Shown here piece after piece: positions 1 through 11,955 of a stretch of 64,000 bases of DNA. The translations under genes were made by a program, and so were the position numbers. The stretch is from contig CM032233.1 in assembly GCA_019009955.1 (NCBI GenBank), positions 99,847,001 through 99,911,000 on the forward strand. The letters are read 5' to 3'. The notes beneath the pieces are model-generated. The model saw only the letters and a program-made list of their open reading frames with translations. It ran no database searches and was not told the DNA's origin. Numbering within the stretch: position 1 is the stretch's first letter; the number at the start of each line of letters is the position of its first letter. Source of the DNA: Riptortus pedestris (Eukaryota > Arthropoda > Insecta > Hemiptera > Alydidae).

Positions 1-169
1 GTGCAAGGTTTCTGAGCTCTGAATGAGAAAGTTTTGTTTCGTGATTGAAGTTTGGTGAATTCTGAGCTTGATACACTATAATATAATTGGCTTACAGATC
101 TTAGCTTTTTTTATGTTTGTCTTAAATGTCAAGTAGTTCACAGGGAAATATGAAGCCTAAGCTATCTAA

Positions 170-717
170 ATGCTATCGAGTATAGTCGTACAGCTAAAGT
201 ACCTGAAAGAACTTTTTAGCTGGCCGGAGAGTACTGCCAACTGCATAGTGTGCCTGGAGACAGGCCGAAACCCCGTGAGGGTCAATGTTATGAAGAAAGT
301 TATTAACTATTGGTCCAAATTGTCACTCATGCCGGAAGAGAGGTTGCCAAGGCTTTGCGTCAATAGGTTAATTTCCCTGGATAGGAGCAATCCTGATACA
401 ACCTTTAATTGTGTCACACAAGTCAGATCAATAGCTAATCACTACGGCTGCGGAAAGGAGTTTGCTGAAGTTTGTCAGAACGGAATATTAAAATACAAAA
501 ATGAAATTATATTATTATTTATTAACGTCTACTTTTTGCAACTCAGGCTAATTGGGAAAATGAAATTTTAGAAAAGTTAAAAAACCACGACCTTTCAATT
601 GATATCCACCGAGCTACAAATTCCAAAAGTAACCCCATCTACAGAACTACATCCAGCTTTAATATATTCCAAGTAAAACGTCACTCCTGTCAATGTACTC
701 CTGTATGTGCACAGTAA
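170..717 (+). pseudogene. 3' fragment of a non-LTR retrotransposon ORF2 (C-terminal to the RT)
   Basis: Residues 1-105 of the frame opening at 170 contain ETGRNPVRVNVMKKVINYWS and then a short helical stretch. This pattern is typical of the region after the reverse transcriptase in insect endonuclease/RT-type LINEs. The frame is broken near 540. A second frame from 541 continues with NWENEILEKLKNHDLS and ends in a Cys-containing tail (HSCQCTPVC) at the stop at 715-717. The codon just before 170 is a stop, so the 5' part is missing or decayed. The sequence TTTTGCAACTCAG at the frame change resembles a splice acceptor, but a simple indel is the easier explanation. Assignment is by motif resemblance only. 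Confidence 0.55.
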
Positions 718-2372
718 AAAATTTCATTCCACCGAGCTCGAGGTGTTGCCGCCGTACATAGTTAGCCTCTACTTTCAAATAAATCTATTCGAGAAGGCAT
801 TGGCCATTGTGGCCTTTAACCTTGAGGAAACATGAATCTCAGTTGACATTATTAATATTAGCATAATTTTTAGAATAGTACTTATTAATAGCATCCGTAA
901 TAATATTAATATAGCATGATTGGGTATTTTTCAAATCTTCAATATCATTTTATGTCCAAAAAAAGTACTTTTGCTTAACGTTATGAATAAAATTAATGGC
1001 TGAGTGTTTTCCAAAAAGTACTAAATAACCAATATCAAATATTGAATCACCATTAGATCACACGATAGAAGATTGGTTACATGCTTCTCTAAATTATTAT
1101 TAATTTATTACTGAAGTCTTAACGTAAATTCATGGACTACAGTGCTCTGTTATAAAATAACACTATATTTACGAGGCTGGTCAACTATAGAGTATCTGAA
1201 GGGAAAGGAGAGCTTGCGGGGAAAAAAGTGACACAATTTTTGTCTAAACCCTATAAAATAAAAGAGGTACATTTATTAATGAAAGGTATCTGGAGCTACT
1301 TAGAGATAGATTGATTCACAGGGTGGCGCAACCAGTTATGTTCGCTTTTAATAAATCTAGGAACGTATCATTTAAGGGAAAAATTCTTTACGCGATTGAT
1401 TAAAACTTCTGTGAACTTCAATCAATACACTATAAGTTCACATTATCGATTAATATTATAATATAAGCTACTAAAGCTATTTTTAGGAGTTTTTTTTTTT
1501 TTTAGTTTTGTCACTATTTGGAATATTATTACATAGGGGGCCATAAGACTAGTCGGGTTAAACGTTAAAATTCCGTTAGTTATTTGGCCGTTTTTAGTCG
1601 TTCCAAAATGATCTTTAGGCTTGTGGCATTCCATTCCACCTAGAAACAAAATTTTGGCGTCCGGAACGGAGGTATTAATATTTCATGATGTTTCCCACTT
1701 TGGCCGTGAAGAAGTGAACGCTCGCTGATACTGGGAATATCAAAGAAAAATACCGTTCAAAATGAAATATTTCCAAAGAGTTAAAGATGGAAGTGGAAGG
1801 ATCAGGTCTTGGATAACATGTAATAAAGGGCTTCCCAATTGGTAGGAGCACTATAGGTTGGGACGTAGAGCTCATCTGATTCTTTGTAGCTTGTTCAAAT
1901 AATAAAAGTATAAATATGAATATTCATTCCCGCAAACAGATTAGGTCACATCTAACGACTCGCCTAAGTCTACAATACATAGGATGGTGTGAGCTATTTA
2001 TAGGAAAGATATATAGACATCGAATCCGGCATAACGGACTAAGGGATTTCAGCAAATTATATCTGAATAAGAAACACCGAAAATTGAACATTTTGTTTTC
2101 CCCAAATAATTGTAATGAATTTTTGAATGAATGAACCGCACCTAATTAGACGATAGAGGTCCCGCAAATGTATAAACATATGCACTGTAAAAAGAAAAGG
2201 CTTATTTTTTATAACCACTCATCGGAGAATTTAAGAAGAAATCTCATCTTTCTCTATTAGTCGAATCGTGAATTTTCATTTTAATAACAATTTTTCAATG
2301 TTATTTAATAATAATTGCTCCTTAAAATTTTGAGGAAGTTTATGCTTCGTTAACACTTTGTTATTTTTACAG
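718..2372. other. AT-rich non-coding stretch
   Basis: No convincing exon, RNA gene or recognised repeat is visible. Short open frames at 1443-1875 (-) and 1916-2134 (+) lack recognisable motifs. The right end is probably intron, because it leads into the splice acceptor TTATTTTTACAG of the exon at 2373. Confidence 0.5.
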
Positions 2373-2550
2373 GGGTGCTATAGCGTATATCAAATCCCTT
2401 GAAGCCCAACTAAAAGCATCTCCAAAATTAAACAATGGATCAGAATACTGCAGTGATTTGTACAGCGCAGCTCCATCGAATACAGACTCAACGCCATCAA
2501 GTTATCAAGATACAGAATATTTTAGTTGTAGTGATTCTGTTTACAAATAA
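2373..2550 (+). CDS. Last coding exon of a basic helix-loop-helix transcription factor (achaete-scute-like?)
   Basis: An acceptor (TTATTTTTACAG) precedes an exon that opens with one base completing a split codon. It then reads GAIAYIKSLEAQLKASPK and 41 further residues to a TAA at 2548-2550. GAIAYIKSLEAQL matches helix 2 of bHLH domains, where an Arg normally precedes it (TLRGAI...YI). A split Arg codon ending in G fits the phase. The tail is rich in Ser, Tyr and Asp and ends in CSDSVYK. Helix 2 resembles achaete-scute proteins most, but their usual C-terminal motif is not seen, so the subfamily is uncertain. The exon with the basic region and helix 1 was not found upstream and may lie outside the window. 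AATAAA-type motifs follow at about 2547 and 2590. Confidence 0.6.
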
Positions 2551-2791
2551 ACATATATGTAAATTTTTACAAACGTCGATTTATACTAATAAAATAAAAA
2601 TAATAAAAAGAGCTTCTTCCATTATGTATTAGTGACATAATATATTAATGTTTCAGATAATATAACTGATATATTCGCATTCACAGTGTTTGCCAATCCC
2701 CAAAAAACAACTGCAAGATAGGTGGCATAGAAATCATTGGAAATAAGAAATTGAGCCATGGCAAAAATTGCCCCACTACCCATAAATAAAG
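2551..2791. other. 3' flank of the bHLH exon
   Basis: AT-rich sequence with several AATAAA-like polyadenylation motifs near 2545-2610, then unremarkable sequence up to the first family A element. Confidence 0.4.
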
Positions 2792-3236
2792 TCCGTCAGG
2801 CAGTGGCTGCTTAAACTAAGCAGATTTCCCACGTGAAGTTATACAGTAGAGAAATCTCCATACGGGAGCCGAACAGTTACGGCAAAAGGTCCGAACTAGC
2901 TTTTGGCGGGAAACTAGTCATCCGTTATTGGCCCACAATTAATAAAAATGCAAATATCTCGGTTAATATTCAAGATAGAGACTAAATGTATAGACCAATA
3001 TTTATAGTAAATTTAATTTACAATAAGACTGGTTCTATACAATTTTTTGATCCGACGTATGGAAACGGAGATATTTTCAATTTTCGAAAATCTCCCCTCT
3101 AAACCCCCCCCCTCCCACTGGTCCGATTTCAGCCGTAAACGAACTTGATCTTTGTTTTTACATAAAACGACTAAATATCGAGTTTGGTAACGATCGAACA
3201 AAAATTGCGACCGCTAGAGCGTTAACAGACTAATAT

Positions 3237-3298
<62 letters not shown>

Positions 3299-3415
3299 GA
3301 ACGGACCTCATTTTAGTAATCAGGGTAGGATCGATGGACATTTGAAGAAATTTTTCGAAAATCGCGTCATGAGTACGACCTCAATAGCTGATTTCCCTTA
3401 AGGGAAATCTGCTAA
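2792..3415 (+). mobile_element. Family A element, full-length copy 1 (HINE/Helentron-like, non-autonomous)
   Basis: This copy defines the family. Its head TCCGTCA(C)GCAGGGGCTGCG carries a small hairpin (in better copies ACGCAG-GGG-CTGCGT) and is followed by AAGCAGATTTCCC. The body contains recurring blocks (ATGCAAATATCTCGGTTAAT, then TTTTCGAAAATC, then a C-rich run). A (TA)n tract lies at 3245-3294. The right part (GAACGGACCTCATTTT ... GGATCGATGGACATTTGAAG) ends in a hairpin at 3386-3413 with arms AGCTGATTTCCCTT and AAGGGAAATCTGCT, then CTAA. The 12-mer AGCAGATTTCCC in the head is an inverted copy of the terminal arm, like the subterminal inverted repeats of HINE/DINE-1 elements. There is no coding capacity. 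The class assignment is inferred from architecture. Confidence 0.65.
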
Positions 3416-3916
3416 AACCTGTAAGAAACATTGATTTAATGTTGTTTTTCTTCCAAGAGCAATTCTATAACTATAGTTCACAGGAATGGTGAAAGATAAA
3501 ATATACTCCATTGGTTCTGGGAAGTTATGTAGCTGTTCAGGATTTAATTTAAGGGGCCAATATTCATTAAGTCAATGCAGTGCGCCTTTCAAACGTACCA
3601 CTCATGTTCAGTGCTCTCAGACATGAGCTAGAGTACTGAAGATTAGAGGGTGCCCTTGAAAATTGGATCTGTACTAAACGACTTCTAATGAAGTGAAGAT
3701 TATATACCTAAGAACCTGGCATAACATCTCCCTGTGGACTCTCCTGGTTCAATGTATGTAGTATTTACGAGTACAAGCTGGTAATTGGTCTCGTGAACAG
3801 GTAAACCTGATTTTCACGGAACCGAACTAAGGAATACGAGGGTCACAAAGACGTGCGTTGGTTTCCCATTGCCTTCTGCATCAGACCATCCAGCCATAAA
3901 GGCACCATGAGAAAAA
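3416..3916. other. Unclassified moderately complex sequence between two family A copies
   Basis: Not microsatellite and no long open frame. At 3770-3900 it reads like the 5' part of an invertebrate SINE or LINE tail (GGTTTCCCATTGCCTTCTGC), but no A/B boxes or ends were found. Left unclassified. Confidence 0.3.
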
Positions 3917-4356
3917 TCCCGTCACGCAGGGGCTGCGTAAACTAAGCAGATTTCCCACGTGAAGTTATACAATAGAGAAATCTCCATACGAGAGCCGAAC
4001 AGTTACGGCAAAGGTCCGAACTAGCTTTTGGCGGGAAACTAGTCATCCGTTATCGGCCCAAATTTAATAAAAATGCAAATATCTCGGTTAATATTCAAGA
4101 TAGAGAATAAATGTATAGAACAATATTTATAGTAACTTTAATTTACAATAAGATTAGTTCTATACAATTTTTTGATCCGACGTATGGTAACAGAGATATT
4201 TCGAATTTTCGAAAATCCCCCTATAAACCCTCCCCCTCCCACTGTTCCGATTTCAGCCATTAACGAACTTGATCTGTCTTTTTGCATAAAACGTTTACAT
4301 ATCGAGTTTGGTAACGATCGAACAAAAATTGCGACCGCTAGAGCGTTAACAGACTA

Positions 4357-4408
<52 letters not shown>

Positions 4409-4521
4409 GAACGGACCTCAATTTCGTAGGGTAGAATCAATGGACATTTGAAGAAAATTGTCAAAAATCGCGTCATGAGTACGATCTCAATAGCTGATTT
4501 CACTTAAAGGAAATCTGCTAA
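3917..4521 (+). mobile_element. Family A element, full-length copy 2
   Basis: Collinear with the copy at 2792-3415 from head (TCCCGTCACGCAGGGGCTGC) to terminal CTGCTAA. The (TA)n tract is at about 4364-4402. The terminal hairpin is slightly decayed (CTGATTTCACTTAAAGG). The copy lies about 500 bp from copy 1 in the same orientation. Confidence 0.65.
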
Positions 4522-4797
4522 AATTCCAGTCACACCAGTAAAGGCATGAGTGGAGAAAATTCTATTCAAGGTCAGATATGTTAGACAGCCATCCCACCGT
4601 AGCCTGTAGCCTGCATAAATTGACTAATGATAGATTATTAGCCAGTATGACTAAGCAGGCTACAACTTTAATCTACCCCCCAGTCTTGCCCCACTGACAT
4701 GTTGTAAGAGAGTATATAGACAAGGAGGGGAATACCTCGTTCAATACCTGCATAAATTCCAGAAGAATTTACACCAGCGCACAGGCCTTCCTCCTAA
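4522..4797. other. Unclassified spacer before the large Helitron
   Basis: A 276-bp stretch with a partial inverted motif (GTAGCCTGTAGCCTGCATAAA near 4600, CAGGCTACAACTTTAATCTA near 4657). No coding or RNA signal recognised. Confidence 0.3.
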
Positions 4798-7235
4798 TCT
4801 ATATATATATAAAATTGTAACCTCTGTCTGTACATTGATTTTTTTCACGAAATTTCACGATAACTTTTCGTTTCACATGTCATAGACACCATAACTGCAT
4901 TTTGTTTCTTTGGTGTCTGTTTGTTTGTTTGTTTGTTTATTTGTTTGTTTGTTTATTTGTTTGTTTGTTTGTTTGTTACCTTTTCACGCATAAACGGCTG
5001 AACCGAATTTTATGAAACTTGGTATGTATATTACTACTAACCCAACTTAGACTTTAGGCTATATTAATATCCTCTGAGACGAACAGGAGTGGGGGTTATA
5101 AGAGAAGCCAGAAATTAAAAATAGCGATATTTCGATTCCTATTGGTTTTTCAGCAAATATGCACATAACAAAAGTTGTTTATTTTGTTATTTAGAGTAAC
5201 TTTTGTTATATACACTTTCGTCGTATACCGAGTTATAAACGAGATATACGCTAAAACCTATAGAGGAAGTGAACTATTTTATATGGCACAAAAGAATCAA
5301 CCAAACTAAATAAAACTCGGTATGTGTATTAGCACTAACGCTTTCATTATAACAAGCCATGCCAACATTTCTAGGGACGGGCAGGAGTGGGGGTTATAAG
5401 GGAAGCCAGAAATTAAAAATAGCGATATTTCGTTTCTTATTGGTTTTTCGGCATATATGAACATAACAAAAGTTGTTTATTGTGTAATTTAGAGTAACTT
5501 TTGTTATATTCACTTTTGCCGTATACGGAAGTATAAATGAGTTATACGCTAAAACCTATAGAGGAAGTGAACTATTTTATATGGCACAAAAGAATCAACC
5601 AAACTAAATAAAACTCGGTATGTGTATTAGCACTAACGCTTTCATTATAACAAGCCATGCCAACATTTCTAGGGACGGGCAGGAGTGGGGGTTATAAGGG
5701 AAGCCAGAAATTAAAAATAGCGATATTTCGTTTCTTATTGGTTTTTCGGCATATATGAACATAACAAAAGTTGTTTATTGTGTAATTTAGAGTAACTTTT
5801 GTTATATTCACTTTTGCCGTATACGGAAGTATAAATGAGTTATACTCTAAAAACTATAGAGGGAGTCCACAATTTTATTTGGCACAAAAGACTCAACCGA
5901 ACTAAACCAAACTCGGTATTTGAATTAGTACTAACGCCTTCCTTATAATAAGCCATACTAACATTTCTAGGGACGGGCAGGAGTGGGGGTTATATGGAAG
6001 GCCTGAAATTAAAAATAGTGATATTTCGTTTCCTATTGCTTTTTCAACAAATATGCACATAACAAAAGTTATTTGTTTTGTTATTTAGAGTAACTTTTGT
6101 TACATGCACTTTTGCCGTGTACGGAAGTATAAATGAGTTATACGCTAAAACCTATAGCGGGAGTCCACAATTTTATTTGGCACAAAAGACTCAACCGAAC
6201 TAAACCAAACTCGGTATTTGAATTAGCACTAACGCCTTCCTTATAATAAGCCATACTATTTCTAGGGACGGGCAGGAGTGGGGGTTATATGGAAGGCCTG
6301 AAATTAAAAATAGTGATATTTCGTTTCCTATTGCTTTTTCAACAAATATGCACATAACAAAAGTTATTTGTTTTGTTATTTAGAGTAACTTTTGTTACAT
6401 GCACTTTTGCCGTGTACGGAAGTATAAATGAGTTATACGCTAAAACCTATAGCGGGAGTCCACAATTTTATTTGGCACAAAAGACTCAACCGAACTAAAC
6501 CAAACTCGGTATTTGAATTAGCACTAACGCCTTCCTTATAATAAGCCATACTATTTCTAGGGACGGGCAGGAGTGGGGGTTATATGGAAGGCCTGAAAAT
6601 TAAAAATAGTGATATTTCGTTTTCCTATTGCTTTTTCAACAAATATGCACATAACAAAAGTTATTTGTTTTGTTATTTAGAGTAACTTTTGTTACATGCA
6701 CTTTTGCCGTGTACGGAAGTATAAATGAGTTATACGCTAAAACCTATAGCGGGAGTCCACAATTTTATTTGGCACAAAAGACTCAACCGAACTAAACCAA
6801 ACTCGGTATTTGAATTAGCACTAACGCCTTCCTTATAATAAGCCATACTATTTCTAGGGACGGGCAGGAGTGGGAGTTGTAAGGGAGGCCTGAAATTAAA
6901 ATAGTGATTTCCTATTGGGTTTTCGGCAAATATGCAAATAACAATAGTTGTTTACTTTGTAATTTAGAGAAATTTTCTCAACACTTCTTTTCAATATGAA
7001 CTACCAGGTACCTCAAATGAAAAAATTTATTCAAATGTATGTCAATATTTTCTCATTAATAATTCAAATCTATGCATAATGCACAGGAAACGGGAAATAT
7101 GACAATATGCAGAACAGCGAAGTCTTGCACTGACGGGTAAACGTCATAATATTGTGCAATGTAAAGCCTGCTAAAAAATACCATCACCATTCAGCCTCAA
7201 ATGAATTCCCGGGCGAAGCCGGGTATCTGAGCTAG
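4798..7235 (+). mobile_element. Non-autonomous Helitron (family B), complete, with six-unit internal tandem array
   Basis: The left boundary is A|TCTATATATATATAAAATTG and the right boundary is GGGTATCTGAGCTAG|T. These are the Helitron rules: 5' TC, 3' CTRR, insertion between A and T. The 3' end carries the hairpin CCGGGC-GAA-GCCGGG 10-15 bp before CTAG. A (TTTG/TTTA)n tract lies at 4915-4975. Between about 5071 and 6980 the element holds six tandem units of 295-300 bp, marked by CTAGGGACGGGCAGGAGTGG at 5371, 5669, 5967, 6262, 6557 and 6854. No Rep or helicase frame is present, so it would need enzymes from another element. Confidence 0.85.
5071..6980 (+). repeat. Tandem array of ~296-bp units inside the Helitron
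   Basis: Successive unit markers are 298, 298, 295, 295 and 297 bp apart. Units starting at 5371 and 5669 are nearly identical to each other, and units from 5967 onward form a second nearly identical group. This points to recent local amplification. Each unit contains TAACAAAAGTT and, about 20 bp later, AACTTTTGTTA, an 11-bp inverted repeat able to form a stem. Confidence 0.85.
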
Positions 7236-7318
7236 TAGACATATAATACTAGTCAAAGCTCACTTCAATGCTCGGTAAATAACAATAAAACAAAGAGTTT
7301 TAAATGGTATAAAAAAAT

Positions 7319-7945
7319 TCCCTCCCGCAGAGGCTGCGTAAACTAAGCAGATTTCCCATACGCTGGATGATACACACGCCATCTCATCTCCCCATATATT
7401 CCCTAACCCTAAGCAGAAATCCGATGAGTGGAAATGGGGGTTTAATGTAGATTGACTAGCTCCCTTAAAAGTCCATCACGCAGGGGCTGTGCTACCTAAG
7501 CTGATTTCCCACGTGCGTCACGTATTTGCATTTATCTCAAACCGTAAAAGTTCAATGAGAACAATATTTGCTATTTACGCTTTAAATAAAGTGCTTCATA
7601 GTATAACAGCTTATTTTTAATATGACATGAGTAGGAGTGGGGGCTTACTAAGGGAGAAAAACTGAAAAAATGGAATATCTCGGTTAATAACCAAGATAGT
7701 GAAAACACGTACATGACAACATTTATAGAACAGTTAAATTTTAATAACATTGGTTCTATACACTTTTTCGGTCCGAGGTATAATCACGAAGATATTTCGA
7801 ATTTTCGAAATTCCTCCCCTCTAATCCCCCCCCCTTCGCGCCCACTCCCATTACAGCCGTTAACGAACTTGATCTTTCTTTTTACTTAAAACGTTTATAT
7901 ATTGAATTCGGTAACGATTAAACACAAATCGATAGAGCGGTAACA

Positions 7946-7990
<45 letters not shown>

Positions 7991-8090
7991 GAACGGACCT
8001 CATTTTCGTTCCCCTGGGTAGGATTGATGGAGATGTGAAGACATTTTTCGAAAAACCGACCTGAGTACTACTCCAATGGCTGTTTTTTTT
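7319..8090 (+). mobile_element. Family A copy with two successive heads
   Basis: A first head (GCAGAGGCTGCGTAAACTAA) starts near 7319 and a second (TCCATCACGCAGGGGCTGTG) near 7469. The usual body follows, with the TATCTCGGTTAATA block, a C-rich run at 7820-7845 and (TA)n at 7949-7985. The right arm fades near 8085 without a clean terminal hairpin. The two-head arrangement recurs at 17,153-17,460. Confidence 0.55.
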
Positions 8091-8263
8091 TATTTTAAAA
8101 AAACAGTATATTATGAGTCAGTTTCTTAGTTATTATTTTCTGGCATCCTTCTCAGATGTCCATTTTATTTCATGTCGCATTGATCATTCCATACTCCCCA
8201 GACGCCCCAACCCTCTATAGATGATATCTCTGGAATATGCTGGATGGTTGAGGAACCAATTGA

Positions 8264-8623
8264 TAAGGATGAATAAGAAGGCCAAGTCCTCTACTGTTTT
8301 TTAATATTATGCAGAGTGCACTTTCGTAGTCAACCCTCCATCCTCAGTGCACAAATTACAGATGTATCTGGAAACCAGATCCCATTGGGTGGGACCCTCA
8401 GATTAAAGCTGTGTAGCCTGGACCACGACCAGGAGCCTGGGCCGGGGTCGCCCGGCGGTCGTGGTCCAGGCAACGCAGCTTTAATCAGAGGTTCCCACCC
8501 ACTGTGATATGTTTTCCAGATGCATCTGTAATTTGTGCACTGAGGATGGAGCGTTGACTCCGAAAGTGCACTCTGCATAATATTAAAAAACAGTAGAGGA
8601 CTTGGCCTTCTTATTCATCCTTA
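8264..8623. mobile_element. 360-bp foldback element (long hairpin MITE)
   Basis: Two arms of about 165-175 bp are inverted copies at roughly 90% identity by eye. The outer ends are TAAGGATGAATAAGAAGGCC (8264) and its complement ending at 8623. The centre is GC-rich (ACCACGACC ... GGTCGTGGT) around 8425-8465. The overlapping open frames on both strands (63 and 82 codons) are products of this palindrome. No obvious target duplication was recognised, so the superfamily is unknown. Confidence 0.75.
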
Positions 8624-9240
8624 CCTCTATAGATGGTTATTAAGTTTTGTGAACATGCACACTCTCAAAAACTTGTTAATAATCTATACTCCCTTAGTAA
8701 CGCTTACTGTAATTTCTATAACCAATACATTCACAAACAACTCTAAATGAATATACGCAGTTATTTTCTCTACTAAAATTCGCAGTTGTGGTGATATGAC
8801 TAATTTCACATCATATATTATTCCATAAACAGATCCCCTGTAGGATAATATTGATACCACACCTCTGTCACTAATTCAATATTTATTACTGATTTTTTTT
8901 CTGTTGTAAATATTGAATCTACCATTAATAAAATGTATAAGGAAAAAATAATTAAGTATTATTGGAGATCTTTCAAAAGGCATGAGGTAGCATGATCGAC
9001 CGGCCGAGCACTTGCTGAGGTTGCATTTATTTCTTCTATTCAGTTAAATTTTGCAATCAACTTCCCCATCCACACCAATATTTCAAACTAATACCATCTA
9101 CATTAGTATGTTGAAAACAAATTTTCATTATATTTCATACTCATGGTAATGGTTTGAAACGTCCGTAATACATTGGACATTAAATCGCTATAAATAGCAT
9201 TATCATTGGGCACTTACCAGAATCTTTTCATTAATTTGAA
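8624..9240. other. AT-rich spacer
   Basis: No gene, RNA or repeat with defined ends seen. Confidence 0.4.
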
Positions 9241-9700
9241 AGTCCGTCACGCAGGGGCTGCTTAAACTAGGAAAATTTCCCATACTGACAGATGAAACAC
9301 TGGTCATCACATCTCATACTATTATATTTATATAGACATTCTCTAATAAAAAATCCGATGAGTAGAAATGGGGTTTTATTGGAGGATGAAAACGAGAAAA
9401 TACGAGTAATTTGCTTAATATTTCAGCTAAGAAAATAACGTATAGAACAACAATTGTAGAGCATCAATAGTTTATCAAGATTGGTTCTATAAAATGTTTC
9501 GATTCGACTCATAATAATTGAGATATTTTGACTTTTCGCCCCTCCCCCTCTGAAGTCCCCCCTTGTACTGGGTCCGATTTGAGCCATTAACAAATATGAC
9601 CATTAACATTAAAGATATTGTTAAATATTGAGTATATATACATTTTTGAGTCAAAACAAATTATGTCATGACGACGAGCTGATCACTGATTTTGAGATCC
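9241..9700 (+). mobile_element. Family A copy, diverged
   Basis: The head TCCGTCACGCAGGGGCTGCT is clear. The body blocks and C-rich stretch follow, but only a remnant of the TA tract and a decayed right arm (CATGACGACGAGCTGATCACTG) remain. Confidence 0.5.
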
Positions 9701-9750
9701 CTCCGATTACCATACTTAACACTGGTTTTATTCAATAATTCGTCCCTTTA

Positions 9751-10145
9751 TTAGCAGATTTCCCTCCAGCGAAATCAGCTATTGAGGTCGTACTCATGAC
9801 GCGATTTTCGAAATTTGTCTTCAAATGTCCATCGATCCTACCTAGGAGATGGCGAAAATGAGGTCCGTTCAAAACTGTATATATATTTGTCTGTTACCGC
9901 TCAGGCGGTCGCAATTATTGTTTACTCGATATATAGTCGTTTTATTCAAAAAGAAAGATGAAGTTAACGGCTGAAATCGGGCCAGGGGAGGGGGGGGGTT
10001 AGAGGGGAGGATTTTCGAAATATCTCCGTTACCATACATCGGATCGAAACATTGTTTAGAACCAATCTTATTGCAAATTAAATGTACTATAATTGTTGTT
10101 ATATACATTTATTCACTATCCTGAATATTAACCGAGATATTTTCG
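9751..10145 (-). mobile_element. Family A copy, 5'-truncated, reverse
   Basis: Begins with the reversed terminal hairpin (TTAGCAGATTTCCCTCCAGC) and runs through CATCGATCCTACC, a short TA tract near 9883, the C-rich block (read as G-rich at 9975-10005) and ATTAACCGAGATATTTTCG. The head is missing. Confidence 0.6.
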
Positions 10146-11600
10146 TTTAATATAATTATGAACAAGATTCGCCTCTGAAATATCTTCTGTATAGCATTCA
10201 TGTTGGCTAGTGGCAATACAATTTTATCTTCAAATATTAATTGACAAGGCATCGCCACCGGTCCTATTAATTGGCATGAACATACATATATACGTTTACG
10301 GGTGTATTATTATAATAAATTAACATTTACTTAGCAAAGCTCGCATTAGTATTAAGTTCAAGCCATATGAAGTGATCCAAAAACAATTAAATTTGTTGCT
10401 TAACCATTTAATTATATGTTTTTACTACACCATCAGGAAGTTCAAAACAGATTTTTAAAAAACTTTATCTTACACCGTTTATATGTTGCGACAATTCTGG
10501 TTTTTCACAGCGGTTTTCGCTTTGAAGGCGTTAACGTTAAATTGATTATCTCTGAACCGGATCATTCTTCAACATTGAAATTGGCATCATTTTTTCAGAA
10601 CTTCCTTCTCTACAATATTGTTTCTCAGCCATAATGCCATAAATGGAATGTTTATCAGTCAAAATGGTCTCCAAAGTTGGGAGTCTAAAATTGAGAAATT
10701 CCGCTTCTTAGAAATTAAAACAACTATGAAGGAATGATTTACCAGGCATTATTTTTATGTTGTAGTGAGATATCATTAGGTCCACACATTTTATGGAGTA
10801 ACAGCATTGAGAATTGTTTCCTTATTTTTTTTTTATGAATTTTGTGAAATTTGGATTTTTTAATTTTTTGAAGTTTGAGGTAGTATATCTCAAATGGGAC
10901 TGAACATAAACGCAAGATTTTTACACATTATGTAGTCCTATATAATATTAAAGTGGAGTAAAAGAAATCAACATTGGTATTTGACTAATACCAAAGAGTT
11001 ATAAATTTTTGAAAATGGGGGGAAGCTGTGCATCTTATCTGCAAGTTACATATAATTAGTTTCAAATGTGTTAAATTTCTTAAGTTTGAAAAGTTTCAGT
11101 AAAGTATTGAAATAGAGTACTTATATGACCGAAAAATACAAAATGCATGATTGTAAGTATAATTACAAACCGAATTTAAAAAATTCATAAAACTGTTTAT
11201 ATATTTTTAAAATTTGGATGTTTTCAATTTTTGTAAAGTTTGAGGTTGTGTATCTCTGGTGGGACTGAATATAAATTCAAGATTTTTACAGATTATGTAG
11301 TCCTATATCATAGCAGAGTGGAGTAAAAATTTCATCTCTGACATTTGACTCTAAACGAAGGTATGAATTTTTAAAAATTGAGGGAAAATGCTAACTCTCA
11401 TCATCATTTAATTTAATAACTTGCGGCAGGATTCTTCAATTTCCTGGCATTTACCATTTTGTGAGATAGGTTATGTATTAGTGGATTTCCTATAGAAAAA
11501 AGAGCAATTGAGGTTGTTCATATGACAAAATTTCCTTCAAACCTTCCTAAGATTCGCGAAATGAGTTTCCAAAACTAAGTAAGTTTTTGTGATAGTTAAC
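10146..11600. repeat. AT-rich stretch with an imperfect ~365-bp direct duplication
   Basis: 10,855-11,045 and 11,218-11,395 are related (AGTTTGAGG-TATCTC-GGGACTGAATAT-GATTTTTACA-ATTATGTAGTCCTAT), offset about 365 bp. The open frame at 10,416-10,634 has no recognised motif. The element class is unknown. Confidence 0.5.
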
Positions 11601-11955
11601 TAACTTATAGATATTTAAACGCTAGTGGACATCGGATCAGGAGTGTGGTGGGGGTACAAAATATTATAGTCATATAAAAAAATGTTATATAGTCGAACTT
11701 GTTGTAAATTGAATATTCTTCGATTCTTGCCATATGCATTTCTTCCGTGTCGAATATTAAGCATGTTATTTTCATGCTCTTGTTTTGAGATTGTTGTAAA
11801 AGTATACTTTTGCTCATCTCACGTTAGCAATAAGCCAATAAATCTTGAAACATCTCTCTCATTCCATACATAAACATAGATCCCGGATTTCTCTATTGTA
11901 AAACTTCACGTGGGAAATCTGCTTAGTTTACGCAGCCCCTGCGTGACGGACTTTT
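11601..11955 (-). mobile_element. Family A variant, reverse; left arm of an inverted pair
   Basis: Ends at 11,953 in the reversed head (GCAGCCCCTGCGTGACGGAC). The 11,601-11,872 part is the inverted counterpart of 13,647-13,920 (TATAGTCGAACTTGTTGTAA here, its complement there). Open frames on both strands in this copy are mirrored in the other copy and are not evidence of a gene. Confidence 0.55.

Noticed and set aside
5071..6980. CRISPR-like regular array
   Set aside because: Units are ~296 bp tandem copies without unique spacers, inside a Helitron in eukaryotic DNA.
8316..8578. Overlapping open frames on both strands
   Set aside because: Mirror images created by the 360-bp palindrome.
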